Notes under the pieces: model-generated
What the model saw: the letters and a program-made list of their open reading frames with translations, nothing else
What the model was told of the DNA's origin: nothing
Databases searched by the model: none
Shown here: positions 23,014-33,543 of the stretch, piece after piece
Numbering within the stretch: position 1 is the stretch's first letter
Layout of the letters: each line of letters opens with the position of its first letter
Program-made: the position numbers and the translations under genes
DNA from: Agriotes lineatus
Lineage: Eukaryota; Arthropoda; Insecta; Coleoptera; Elateridae
Length of the DNA: 64,000 nt
Assembly: GCA_940337035.1 (NCBI GenBank)
Contig: CALNHX010001932.1
Span: 62,001-126,000 of the forward strand
Reading direction: 5' to 3'

Positions 23014-23494
23014 AAATTATTATTGGTGGGGCTGGTTTGCATATGTAAACCCAATAAAAACCAGTAATCAAGTTAAATGGTGTTTTATTTATGATAGTTA
23101 TACCAAGAGATATAAATTAACGCACAAACTATGAGTAATTAAGTGTTTCGCAATTGAATGAAAAGAGGAATCATTGATGAAGCTTTTCGGAAAATGTATA
23201 GTGCCGCTGGCAGAACAGCTGGATTGAGAAGTAGTTAGTTACGGTGGTGCTTGCAGCTATTTGAGGGACGGCAGGTATTCCCTAGTGCGGATTTCGCTAC
23301 GGTGCTTGGTTTCCATCTGCATAGCCCAATGTTATAATTGGAAGTAACCTCGCCATAAGAAAGAGGACATCTATAGTGTTGGTGTAGTGAACAAAACAGG
23401 TACCTAAAATCAGCATTTCTTTATCACATGCAAATAAGTAAATACAAAAATATAAGATTTATTTAAATAAACAAATTGTAAATAATTACTTTCT
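23014..23494. repeat. ~490-bp direct repeat, copy 2 (interrupted by a MITE)
   Basis: Same sequence and orientation as 17150-17640. Where copy 1 has TACTTTCTTCAATATTG, copy 2 has TACTTTCTTTAA, then the MITE, then TTAATATTGTATATA at 24265. The MITE therefore landed inside this copy. If the repeat is a 3' UTR, copy 2 would be a severely 5'-truncated element lying head-to-tail upstream of the full one. Confidence 0.75.
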
Positions 23495-23498
23495 TTAA

Positions 23499-24264
23499 CC
23501 CTTAGACTACTGCGTTCCTTAGACCAACGGTAATTACGGCGTGGGGTCCTCGAAGGACCCCAGCTAAAAACATATTAAAACGTATGGTAACATTTGAGTA
23601 AGTGTTTATAATGGTAAAATATATTGAAAATTAACTCACATTACAAATATAAAAAAAGGCAACAACAGAATTCTTATAAATTAAAGAGTATAATATATTG
23701 TCAATTTTCGATGTGATCGATGCAACTCGCTGTGGAGACAATATTTTCTTCTTGATGTTTTTTGCAAACGAAGAACTGACATTATAAACATCTTATATTT
23801 ACTTTTTTATCGGATGCTCGTGTACAAAATATCAAAAACAAAAAACATTCATCCCTTATCCTTATTTTCACTTACTATTCAATTCAAGAGTGTACTTTGA
23901 GATAATATACACGAATTCAGATAAGGGTATAAACAAGTTACAACATCATAAATACTTCTTGCAAAAATATTGTCCTCATTATCGTCGTAAAACACATAAA
24001 AAGACTGACATCAACTTATTGATTTGTAGAAAAAAATGGTACACATTAACAACGGCGTGGGGTCCCTTGGAGACCCCACGCACCTTTTTTGTTCAACAAA
24101 AGTATGCAGATATTAAAAACAGAAAACCAAATACATCATGCTATGTATAATTGTAAAAGTGACAAATACACGAGAGGGAAAATTTATTAAAAAAATACCT
24201 AGAAAGATGTTCAAGAAAAACAAAGTCTGGGGTCCCTTGAGGACCCCACGCCGTAGTCTAAGGG
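23499..24264. mobile_element. piggyBac-type non-autonomous element, TTAA-flanked
   Basis: TTAA occurs at 23495-23498 and 24265-24268. The ends read CCCTTAGACTAC and its complement. Next to each end, and again at 24055-24082, lies GGCGTGGGGTCC...GGACCCCA, a short palindrome. The interior of about 700 bp has an open frame of 86 codons (23890-24150) without similarity I recognise; it spans the internal palindrome and is probably chance. The TTAA target and CCCTT ends fit piggyBac-mobilised MITEs, but the ends differ from those of the intact piggyBac at 47637. Confidence 0.85.
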
Positions 24265-24284
24265 TTAATATTGTATATAATTAA

Positions 24285-25600
24285 GGTTATTTCAAAGTAT
24301 GAACAACGTTTTACTTGCAATAATGCGAGAACATTATTTCAGCAGTTTAGCGTTAGATTTAATAGCAACGTAAAAACCCAACCCTGATTAAACATTGATG
24401 TCCTACCTAGTTAGTCAATAGAAATAAAGGTTTAACGATTAAATTAATGGGCAGAATACTTGTCTATTTAATTAAATTTCAAGCTAATATTTATATAAGC
24501 AATTTTTGAGTAGCTTCAAAAATATGCATTTTTAAATTAATATTAAAACTAATAAGAAAAAATGCCTAAATTCATGACAATATATTGTGATGGTATATTG
24601 TCCACAGTAATTCTGGTTGCATAACTAAGACACAAAAATGAAAAAAAAATCAAATAAGGCCAGAATTGAAATTTTGTTTATTGCAACATTAAAGTAATTA
24701 CAATACCCTAATAAATACATAAGATATAATTTGATTGACAGAGATTAGCATTAGATTAAACAGTATCGGAAGGTTACATCTTACTTAAATTTAATTAATT
24801 GTGCTCGTTATGGCAGATGTACATGATTATTATTTGACTGACAGATTTAACATTGTAAAGAGATGTTTCAGGGGTCACGTTAGTGTTAAAATTACTACGA
24901 TCGCCAACACAGCTGAAAAGTAAAAACGGTGCAGGGAAGCATAGAATGCAAAGAGCATTGATAAGGCAACCTACAATAGGATAAAGACAATAGTGCAATG
25001 CTAATAAAACTTGTAAAAACAGTGTTATTTAAAACTAAAGTGTAATATACAGAGATATGAGGTTATAAAGTACTACGAATTGACAATTACTGAAAAGCAG
25101 AAACTTTTATTTTAAATATTTTTCTGTATCTCTTTTAACTAAGAAAATATAAGGTCATTCTGTAATTGACATTTTTTTGATTTTCCCCCGTATCTCTTAA
25201 GCGAGCGATAATTTTCAAATTTTGATTTTACCATTTTAAGTTTGACCCAAAAAGAGCACATGACGCCTATATTACTTTTTTGATAGCACTAACAATTACG
25301 GAGATGCCCTATAAAAGTGTCGAAAATGGGACACCCTGTACATTTTCGTCATAGAAACAAAATATGAAAAGCTACTCATAACTCCCAAGGGACTATTTCT
25401 CCCTCAAACTCATGGTAACAATGCAACTACAATTAACGTCTTAGCAACCATACAATGAAACCATCCTTGATGTCATTTACATATTCTAATTTTAAATGTC
25501 ATTATGACATTTTGAAATTTCATACTATTTTTACGAATATGCTAGTAGATAAAATATTGTATGCACCACGGGAGATATTCGTGTTCTTTACCTTCGGTTG
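24285..25600. other. No gene recognised
   Basis: AT-rich. 25318-25345 contains AATGGGACACCCTGTACATT, similar to the hairpin end near 390, which suggests a shared decayed repeat. Confidence 0.45.
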
Positions 25601-25606
25601 ACTTAC

Positions 25607-25648
25607 AGACCTCGGGCCAGAGGCCTTCGCTCTGTAATACATGGCAAC
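25607..25648 (-). CDS. Candidate 42-bp host exon (unidentified gene)
   Basis: On the minus strand a pyrimidine-rich stretch ending TTTTTTCTCTGAG precedes the segment, and a consensus donor GTAAGT (25606-25601) follows it. The 14 codons are open (VAMYYRAKASGPRS) in the phase predicted by the upstream candidate exon at 25747-25915; the intron between them would be 98 bp. I do not recognise the protein. It could be a chance arrangement. Confidence 0.35.
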
Positions 25649-25746
25649 CTCAGAGAAAAAACATATTCATATCTCCCTTAATGCATAAATATCTATTAAA
25701 TATAAAAATTATTTGTGTGAGTCAAAAAGCTGTTTTTATTGTTCAC

Positions 25747-25915
25747 CAGTCCGCAGAGTGTCTTTGTGTAAAGTCTCATCGTGGCAGAATATCCCACTAA
25801 AGAGGGAATTTCTCTGTAAAGTTTGTCCAACCTCGGGGCCAAGTTTTCGACCACGTGTGGCTTAGCAGTAAGCTGAATTTTGTGTCCAGCTTGTAGATGA
25901 AGATTTTCTTGCAGC
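25747..25915 (-). CDS. Candidate 169-bp host exon (unidentified gene)
   Basis: The acceptor context on the minus strand is strong (GCTTTTACTTTCTGAACATAG, a pyrimidine tract followed by AG), and GTGAAC provides a possible donor at the other end. The frame encodes 56 codons, including LQENLHLQAGHKIQLTAKPH and LAPRLDKLYREIPSLVGYSA, with no stop and normal amino acid composition. The phase joins the 42-bp segment downstream. I cannot assign a family. Codon composition differs from nearby AT-rich noise, which supports real or recently decayed coding sequence. Confidence 0.4.
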
Positions 25916-26257
25916 CTATGTTCAGAAAGTAAAAGCACAAAAGCTCTTTAGAGATAATAAATTTAGGTGGAGTTCCTAGATTTTGTGAACCAGCAACGAA
26001 GCTCCACTTTCAAGGTAAATTTGAACAGCATCAAGAATAGATATTGTACTGGGTCCAGAAGCAGGTTACAGTTTTCAGGGTCTTTCCAGATGATTTTTAT
26101 TGCTATAGCGTCCCTTGATTTTGCGGTTGGAGTCAGATTTGGATCGAGTTGCAGGAAGTTGAACAATTGCAGGTTAGCGTCTTCTCTTACGCCACGGAAA
26201 GAAACAAAAAAAGGTTAGCCACACCACTTGAATCATAATTGCATTGTTAATATTTAC

Positions 26258-26389
26258 CTGACGCGAAATTGGTTGCTTATGGTAATTTTGATTTCCATCA
26301 CGTTGGATTTTTGTGCCATCATTCATCTGTGTTATACCCGTAAATTTAGAAGTTAAACTATTAGATCGAAATTTTTGGACGTTTGCCAT
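26258..26389 (-). CDS. Candidate first exon (unidentified gene)
   Basis: An ATG at 26389 (minus) opens 44 codons (start MANVQKFRSNSLTSKFTGI) that end in CAG followed by GTAAAT, a plausible donor. Between here and 25915 more protein-like text appears in two frames (for example LDAVQIYLESGASLLVHKI near 26015), but I could not find splice sites that keep phase. This is either an incomplete gene model or a pseudogene. Confidence 0.3.
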
Positions 26390-26399
26390 ACTTGTGCAT

Positions 26400-27180
26400 A
26401 AATTATACTCAATAGTAAATATTATACCGCATGTTACAATCCAACCCTTTGATCAGAGTTTTCTCATGTAACTCCATATCATTTATTTTAAATTTGATTG
26501 CCAATAAGTAAAATAGCAAAAGCCATAAACCATTTATTTTGTTAGTAATCAATACAAAGCACACATTTTAATTAGCCCTGAGATAATACAACATGTTGAA
26601 TTCTATATTAAAACTAAATTAAAACTTATTTGTATTTGTGGTGATTATAACTAATTATTTATTTATTATCACCAACTATAGAGTAAGGAGTGTTGAAGTA
26701 TGTTCTTAATAGTCACATTTCTAACCTCAGTGTGGGCTTCCGAAGTTTTCATTATGAATTTGCTAGCTAAGCGAACAAAGTTACTTTGAACGCCTGTCAA
26801 CAAGATTGAAGAAAATCTAGCTAAAGATATGATATAAAGAAACATTTTAACGTCGAATTATATTAACTTCTCTAATACAAGGAACCCAAGAACTAAGTCA
26901 ATCATCGAAGCATGAAAACATCGTTGGATCACGAATGAAATAAAATTTTGGTATGATGAAATATCGTTTGTTAATTTAGAACTTTATATACTTCACCTTT
27001 TACTGTAAAACGTGTTACAGAATTTAAAATGGTCTCAACTCATATTTAGAATCAAAGACACTGTGGCTCAATTTGGCAATAACTTTTTCTAACTTATTAA
27101 GAAAAGTTGGACTTTTCCATTTCAATTTACATTTATTTTAGTTAGGAAACTACATAATTTTCTACACTATTAAAATAGTT
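26400..27180. other. No gene recognised
   Basis: AT-rich sequence without coding or repeat structure that I can support. Confidence 0.5.
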
Positions 27181-27185
27181 GCTTA

Positions 27186-28150
27186 CTTACTTACTTCATC
27201 TGTTCCCTCTTTTACCCAGTGGGTGTCGAGGGTTGGGTGGGTCTTACCTTTAGAATAGCTTCCAACTCTTCCTCTTCTTTGCTGTTACCAGTGCATGTTT
27301 CCAGCTGCTTCTTTTTTCTCTACTATTTCTGCTATCACTGCGTTCTATGCTTTCTTTGGCCTCCCTCTTGTTCTCTTCTTGTATGAGCCAATTTCGCAGA
27401 GTTCTTTTACTTTCCTGTCTGTTGGCATTCTTACCATGTGTCCGAACCATGAAACAAATCTTTAGCTTCGCATATTAGTTTCGCCAATTAACCATCTATT
27501 TCAGGCCAACCTGTATATTTTCACTTGATTTATAATCCGCTGTATTTCAAATTTAAATATCAAATCTTGTTCCGCGCAGGAATACCGATTTTGGTTTTCC
27601 CGAAATTCGCTTGTTATCGCTCCGCTTCAGCTGGCAGCTGTTTCTCGCGTAGCGTGAATTCGATTTTTGCATTCCATTGAAGCAACTCGCTTCCAAAAAG
27701 GCATTTTTGCGTGCTATTTGCACCGTAGTTAATTAACTTCGTTTGTGAGCTGATGACTAAAATCAGGTATGCTTGTACTTCCTTGTTTGATATTCAAATT
27801 TAGTAATTTTTCCTTTCTTAGCTCTTAATTAACATTTTGAACCCACAACTCCAATCTGGACGCTTTTGAATGTCATTTTGAATCCAACAATTCGCTATGA
27901 AGACCAACCGTTCCATTATCGATTTCGTCAAACGAAGTCAATGCTGTTGCTAACACAGAACCCGAAGATAATCCTGGGGTTGCTCCGACCGCATTTTGGA
28001 ACCGACTTATTTCCTGCTTGCAACCGATTTTTTACAAGCCAGGTTAGTTCTATTTCGACCTTTATCGATTACACCGTCCACCGAAGTAATTTTGGTTCGG
28101 CTGATTACAACGGCGCTTCGCCACAATTAATAAATTTATAAATAATAATT
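27186..28150. other. Unassigned block with raised GC
   Basis: 27186-27480 reads on the minus strand as charged, repetitive-looking text (RNSREKRSSWKHALVTAKKR) that may be the tail of a non-LTR element. 27540-28140 has higher GC and sharp edges against AT-rich flanks, and ends in AATTAATAAATTTATAAATA. It may be a non-autonomous element. I find no terminal repeats or conserved domain. Confidence 0.3.
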
Positions 28151-28616
28151 GCACCTAGATCTTCAAATGCACTTTATTACATACGCTGTGATTTGATATG
28201 TATTAATTGTTTGCAACCTTTGAAATTTAATTTATTACAGAAAGCTCATTCTAATGTTTATTAATCAATTTCTGTAAAAGGTGCTTACACGCCACTTTGC
28301 TATTAACACCGAGTTAACGGTTAAAATATATGACTGTGGTAAGCTTACCCCATGATTGGATTGTGTTCAAATTAAATCTGAGGACCCAAAGAGGTTCACT
28401 TTTTACTGTCGTGCGTGCTGCATTTTTAGCATAATTACAGTACTGTATTAAGACATTTTGATTCTATTACAAACAATTTAAAGATTTATTCCCGATGTCG
28501 CAAGACAACTATTAATTGATTATTAAATAAACTTTAGTTGTTTGTTATGACTTTATTTTCTTCTTGAAATCTGTAGATTTCTGGCACCCTGTCTTTTTTT
28601 TTTAAAGAGCTTGCAG

Positions 28617-28684
28617 AGGTACAGCTGATGATTAGAATCTGCGACCCCAGGCCGCCGAAACTTGAGTTAGCTAGGGCCATTGCG
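28617..28684 (+). CDS. Candidate 68-bp internal host exon
   Basis: A long pyrimidine tract and TTGCAG (28611-28616) precede it, and a perfect donor GTAAGT (28685-28690) follows. In one frame the 68 bases encode 22 residues without a stop (core LMIRICDPRPPKLELARAIA), with GC far above the neighbourhood. No neighbouring exon was found within several kb, which would be normal if introns are filled with transposons. The protein is not recognised. The minus strand is also open but lacks splice signals. Confidence 0.4.
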
Positions 28685-28689
28685 GTAAG

Positions 28690-29490
28690 TAAAAAGTTTT
28701 TAGAGCTGCCGTGGTGTATAAACGGTAAGGGGGCTGGTCTGCAATTTTCAGTAACATTGATTATTATAGTAACCAATCGCAGGTTGGCTTCTTTATTGTT
28801 TCAACATTCTGAGTAGTTTTTTTTCTATTTTGGTTTGTACTTGTTCTACCTTTAAACCATTTCTAATTTCGTCGTTTCTGATTTCGTCTAATCTTTAAAA
28901 TAGTTAGGAAATGAATATGTCTTGTTTTCAAACAGTAAAAAATGCAGATTTATTGATGCAAAAAATTTACTCTATAGAAAACATATTTCGCTAACGCTAG
29001 TTCAGCAAACATTTTTTCGTGCTGAAATATCGTTCATTTCAACTATTTCTTAATTGATTTAATAAAATCATAATTCTAAAACACAGATATAAGACTGTAA
29101 TGATTACATATTTTGTTCCGTAAATCTTTATTAATTAACATCCTCTACTTTTGCCTCGGGTATGCTCAGATGCCCGTAGGTTCGTTACCACTCAAATATA
29201 TAAGTACAAGAATAGGTAGTTTAGAAATAAATTGTATAATGTTTCTAAGTACAAAATAAATTTTAACTAGTAATGATATGTACATAGAATTATAACACAA
29301 AATTTCCTCTGGTAAACGGTCTGAATCGATGTTACTTGGCGGTCGCCAACACACTATAAACGTCGGTTCTGGCCAGTTGCTCCCCCGGATCCTCTCCAAG
29401 GAAGTTCGAATGAGATACAACCGGTGCACTTGAACTAGAAACGATCGGTCTTCAATAAGCGCTATGAATGTCGTCGAAAATGGCGATTGT
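28690..29490. other. No gene recognised
   Basis: AT-rich. 29320-29430 has higher GC and reads on the minus strand as SNWPEPTFIVCWRPPSNIDS. This may belong to a decayed LTR element, but the evidence is weak. Confidence 0.35.
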
Positions 29491-29499
29491 TTACGATTT

Positions 29500-29885
29500 T
29501 TGTGTGCGGTTCAATTCAATGAAATAACTAGTTTTACGGTGCTGGTGATGTGTGTAATTAGGCTGGCCGCAGGGCTTCCTCGGTATATAAGTTTTGGTAA
29601 CCAGGAATAACTTAAGCAAAACATGTTCGCCTGGAGCGAAGTCCGGCTGTTCACTGCCGTATTTCCCGGTGAGTGCTGAAGGATTGCTTGTGCTCTCATA
29701 CCTCGACCGGTGAAGTACAATCTACTTTCGAAGAATTGTCAGGAAGGGGTCGTCGGATCAATCGTGTTCTTGCTACAGGTATGCCAGTGATTTATTGAGG
29801 TTTTTGATTATAATAACTTCGATGAAGCCGGTGGATTATAATCAAATTGACCTAGTGGCGCCTGATGCGGGATTTAGGTTAACAG
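29500..29885 (+). promoter_or_regulatory. Possible LTR/leader region of an unidentified retroelement
   Basis: It contains a TATA-like box (GGTATATAAG near 29582) and a perfect 11-bp inverted repeat, TTGATTATAAT/ATTATAATCAA (near 29803 and 29833). TGGCGCCTGATGCGGG (near 29857) resembles a tRNA primer-binding site directly downstream. The hairpin repeats at 29890 would then lie in the leader. No second LTR or gag was found, so this is tentative. Confidence 0.3.
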
Positions 29886-29889
29886 AATA

Positions 29890-30050
29890 TTCTACGAGAC
29901 GGGTTCTCGTCAGAGGGTAGAACTCTGTTAGATCCAGGTTGGGGAAAAGTTCTACGAGACGGTTTCCGTCACAAGGAAAAACTGCGTCAGGTTCAGGCTA
30001 GGAGGATCACTCTACGAGACAGGTTTCCGTCACAAGGCAGAGCTAGGCCA
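29890..30050 (+). repeat. Three 60-bp tandem units, each a potential hairpin
   Basis: CTACGAGAC starts units at about 29892, 29952 and 30012, exactly 60 bp apart. Within each, the loop side (GACGGGTTCTCGTC, GACGGTTTCCGTC, GACAGGTTTCCGTC) can fold back on itself. In unit 1 the outer TTCTAC (29890) pairs with GTAGAA (29917), and in unit 3 CTCT pairs with AGAG. Conservation of the pairing rather than the spacer hints at RNA structure. Confidence 0.7.
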
Positions 30051-30059
30051 GGAAGGTAT

Positions 30060-30560
30060 TAGGAGAATAAAAATCCAGAGACTCAAGTGCTTGAAATGGA
30101 TGTGGAAATTGCTTTTATATTTTTTGGTCCTCCTTTTTGTTGCAGTCGCTCTAGGTACAATTGAGTGGGAGCGGCGCTGTGATTACTTGTACGAGACTCT
30201 GGACACCGCTGCTGGTCGTCTTCTTATCTTCTGTTCGAGCGTTAGGGCGATGTAACAGCAGATTGTGACGGAAAGTAGCCATGGACAGTTTGACGCATTA
30301 TTTAATGTGAAAAATACACATTTGTGCTGGAGTTAACGTGGCAAGACTGACTGAAAGAATTTGAAATTCTTCAAAAATGTTCAAATTACAAGTTATGCCC
30401 CAGAGTAATTAACTTTAGTTATGTTTCATTTTATAGTGATGAATTTATTTGTAAACTACAACTGTCCTCAATTGAAAAATAAAAATCACAGCATAATACA
30501 TTCTACGTAATTTAACAATTCCTATTACTTCAGATCCTAAGTCTTCGATAATTGAAACTG
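30060..30560. other. No gene recognised
   Basis: Moderate GC to about 30250, then AT-rich. May continue the unidentified element upstream. Confidence 0.35.
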
Positions 30561-30576
30561 CTATAAAAATAACAAC

Positions 30577-30909
30577 TTGAACATTATCGATAATAAAGGT
30601 TGTTTTAACAAAACTAGAATTAATTTGATAAATAATTTCAGTAATTCCAACTTAAACATATTATGTACAAAAGTGAAAAAGGGAAATGCTCTAGTTTTAC
30701 ATAATAAGACTGATTACGTGGATAAGGTACGTAATTTCCTTAATTCTCCTGATTTTAAAATTATTTCTAATGATCTGATGAATAAATTTGCTTCGGAAGA
30801 CAGAAAGTTTGTATGTCATAATCGTTTCAGTATCCGCACGTTAGATATCAACTCTAAATCTCTTTTAGTGAACCCTTATAAAGGTTGCTTAAAATTCATA
30901 ATCTTTTAG
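30577..30909 (+). pseudogene. Second Penelope-like element, RT N-terminal fragment
   Basis: The frame encodes a Penelope-type N-terminal RT segment: KKGNALVLHNKTDYVDKVRN (compare the DKGN...RTDY block of the copy at 11.5 kb), FLNSPDFKIISNDLMNKF, and NPYKGCLKFIIF, after which the LPKIHK region is missing. Later pieces of the same element appear at 32285-32518 and 42383-42515 in the right order and strand, separated by insertions. Confidence 0.7.
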
Positions 30910-31129
30910 TTCTCATGGGGCCGGAAGTTTCTTTTAACGTATCACATACATTTTGAGAAAATTTTATCGACCTAGAAATAAAGCTAAATGGCTTTCAACC
31001 GAGTTGCCATGATAAAAAAATTCTTTACTACTCTCATTTATAATGAAACTTCGTAGATGTCAAATAATTTGCACCGTACAAGCTAGAAATCCGAAAGAAC
31101 ACTTACAAACTTCTTGGACACAAGCCTAA

Positions 31130-31325
31130 TCGTGAAATTGTAAGAATTTTTTGCAATCAAAATATTTCCAAGACAAACATCTACAGAACAATAAGTCTTG
31201 AGACCTTATTTAGGGCATGTAATGGGTAAAGCGGTAGATGCCAAAATTTATACCGAGAGATGCCTACCGAACTTGCTCCAATTTATTAATACGACTCATC
31301 CCCATGATCAACCGATTGAGGGTTT
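31130..31325 (+). pseudogene. mariner/Tc1-type transposase relic
   Basis: EIVRIFCNQNISKTNIYRTI (31133-31192) matches the N-terminal helix-turn-helix of mariner-like transposases. VDAKIYTERCLPNLLQFIN (31220-31280) matches the segment before the second catalytic aspartate, followed by HPHDQ. The two are joined by an internal deletion with stops. No inverted repeats are visible. It lies within the Penelope-like element gap. Confidence 0.55.
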
Positions 31326-31329
31326 TTGG

Positions 31330-32280
31330 GTACTGGTCTTTGATTTTATTTTAATTTAATTGAAATCAATTACTATTATTTATTTAATCTCAGGGTTTTA
31401 TTACGTTACATCTAATCTTACCTTTTCTTGTCCACAGCTAGAGCATGTACTTTTAACAAAATTTATTGTTCGACTCTTAATTTCGTTGGATTACAGCAAA
31501 ATTTAATTAGAACCTACACAAATAATACTCATAACACTTTAATATGAGGCAATTGATATTTATTTGATATTTTATTTGTTATCTTAAATCTGTATTTCCA
31601 GTATTAATGTTTTATCGAAATGTCGTTAGTTAAAAATGTCGTATTAAATTCAATTTCAAGTAATCTATACTGTCTGTTAACATGAAACTAATTTTTATTG
31701 ATGCTGTGATTAACGTTTACTGTTATATAGTTTATTAAACTTTTCTCTTAAAAACTATTAGCTTTATTAAATTCGCTTGTCTTTGCATTTATTAATAGTT
31801 GTTTTAATCAACTTTAATTTTCACTTTCATTTTAGACTTTTCTTTCTTCGACCTTAATTTCTTTTTCAGTATGTTAACCAAACTCCTCTTCTTGTGACTA
31901 CACTTACTTGTATAACACTTCTTATGAGCACACAGGAGTATTTTATTATTCAAATTGAATTTTTATTTCATTAGTTTTAATTTTAATCTGGTGTCATTCT
32001 ATTTAATGGAAAATTTTACACTTCCAAAGCCTTGGATATTATTACCTTTAAAATATTTAAATACTTAAATGTAATATTTTTTAGGTTATATGGTTCTCAA
32101 GTGTGACCGTTTCCATCTATTCTGCATCATTGATCCTTACGTACAACAAATATGTAAGAATTAAAGTTACTTGTACTTATTTTATAGTATTTTGATTTTT
32201 TTTCCTAAAACTTATGTGATACGTTATTAATTGAAAAGTTATTAAATTGGTTAAACAATATTTTTAGAAATTTCCTAGAT
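31330..32280. other. AT-rich, no gene recognised
   Basis: No coding sequence or repeat structure that I can support. Confidence 0.5.
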
Positions 32281-32284
32281 TTTA

Positions 32285-32514
32285 AATCCCAGTTTACCAC
32301 AAATAATTCTTTTGATCTCAAAGCCAAAATGAATCAAGTTAAATTTTTTATTATTACTGCTTCTTTTGAAGTGACTAATATTTTCCCTAGTATTACGTCT
32401 AAGGAATGTGTTGACCTTATCAACAATTATTTAATGGTGTGAGTTTATTTAGACACACAAGTTAATTGTTTTTTGTTGCTGTTGGATGGTTGTTTGAAGC
32501 AAAATTTCTTTAAC
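32285..32514 (+). pseudogene. Penelope-like element, RT motif A region
   Basis: The frame reads VKFFIITASFEVTNIFPSIT and then SKECVDLINNYLMV, matching Penelope-like motif A (SFDVTNLFPSI type); the catalytic aspartate is replaced by glutamate. It runs into the left LTR of the gypsy-type provirus. The four bases TGCA at 32515-32518 are repeated after the right LTR, where the RT continues with motif B. Confidence 0.7.
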
Positions 32515-32518
32515 TGCA

Positions 32519-32752
32519 AGTTACACGTGCAGAATATGCAATCCACTGATAAGATAAGCGCTTCTTGTAGCTTTATCGCATGTTACGTGTCATTAGCAGT
32601 TTTTGCTAGTACTTATGTGACAGAAATAATTAATCAGTTGCTTTTTCGCTAGCTTAAGACAGACATCGTTTAAGTAATAGTGATTCTGTAATTCCGTGTA
32701 TGTAGGTTCAAGAAATATTTTTATAACCTTTTTTTGTCTACAAAACGTCACT
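32519..32752 (+). repeat. 5' LTR of the errantivirus-type element
   Basis: Starts AGTTACACGTG and ends AAAACGTCACT. AGT...ACT ends instead of TG...CA are known for the gypsy/17.6/297 group of insect elements. It matches 42148-42382. Confidence 0.92.
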
Positions 32753-32769
32753 GGTGCAGTCGGTAGGAT
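32752..32769 (+). other. Primer-binding site, serine-tRNA type
   Basis: TGGTGCAGTCGGTAGGAT follows the LTR end directly. It closely resembles the primer site used by the insect 17.6/297 elements. Confidence 0.75.
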
Positions 32770-32849
32770 TTTCGGAATCAAGAAAAAAATTGCTTGTACT
32801 TGTGTATTAACACTTTATCCGAAACACCCACATCCCAAATTCTACGGGC

Positions 32850-33200
32850 CTCTAACATCGAGGAAGCCAAGCAGACAGCACCCCGGGCTCTGGAAGACAT
32901 CATCGCGGTAGAAACCGTAACAGCCCCCATGACAACCCTCCAACATCGAGAAAGTTGGCCAGGCATCACCTCCGGGCTCTGGAAGACAGCATCGGTGAAG
33001 GAAACACCCAACCAATCTGGAACGCTCTCCGAACATTGAGTACGCCTATGCCAGGTATCCACATTCAGGACCTCTGAAAATCGAGAAGCCGAAGCCACAG
33101 GTTCACGTAGGACAACGCACCAGACAAGCATCGCTGGGACATCCGTTGCCGCATTGCAATAACCATGAAACTCGCACACATCAAGTTTTCAATCTAAGCG
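32850..33200 (+). repeat. Leader with ~88-bp internal duplication
   Basis: CCGGGCTCTGGAAGACA occurs at about 32883 and 32971 in a GC-richer, untranslated leader between the primer site and gag. 33276-33533 is a small open frame of unknown meaning just before gag. Confidence 0.6.
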
Positions 33201-33543
33201 AATTTTAATCTTGCAACTGCTTTTAAGAATTATAAATTTACGCTTTATGCTTAAATAAACTAACCGTAGTTCAATTTGGTGCATAAGATTAAATTGTTAT
33301 ATAAAAATCAATACTTAGACGTAAGGCAACTAATAACAGAATTCGATTCATTAGTTAACAGATTCTCAGGAGAATTGTTAAGATTAATCGCTTTCGTTAT
33401 TAGAAATTGCACCTTAAACAAAAGATATAAAAATCAACAGCCCCGTTTCGCAAGAAACAATAATATTACCACGTTAGAATTAGAATATACATTTGTAAAA
33501 TCCTTAATAAGCATTTATTTAAGAATTTTGTGACTAACAATTT

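Noticed and set aside
17150..23494. LTR retrotransposon based on the 490-bp direct repeats
   Set aside because: The interior is a minus-strand non-LTR element with ORF1 and APE endonuclease; no primer site, polypurine tract or gag-pol of LTR type.
23890..24150. 86-codon frame inside the piggyBac-type MITE as a transposase piece
   Set aside because: It crosses an internal palindrome and shows no transposase motif.
28627..28665. Hammerhead candidate (CTGATGA ... GAAAC)
   Set aside because: No stem II can form between the boxes and stem I does not pair; the segment is better explained as an exon.
33276..33533. Separate gene upstream of gag
   Set aside because: An 85-codon frame without recognisable domain in the leader of the provirus; could be chance or a leader peptide, not supported as a gene.
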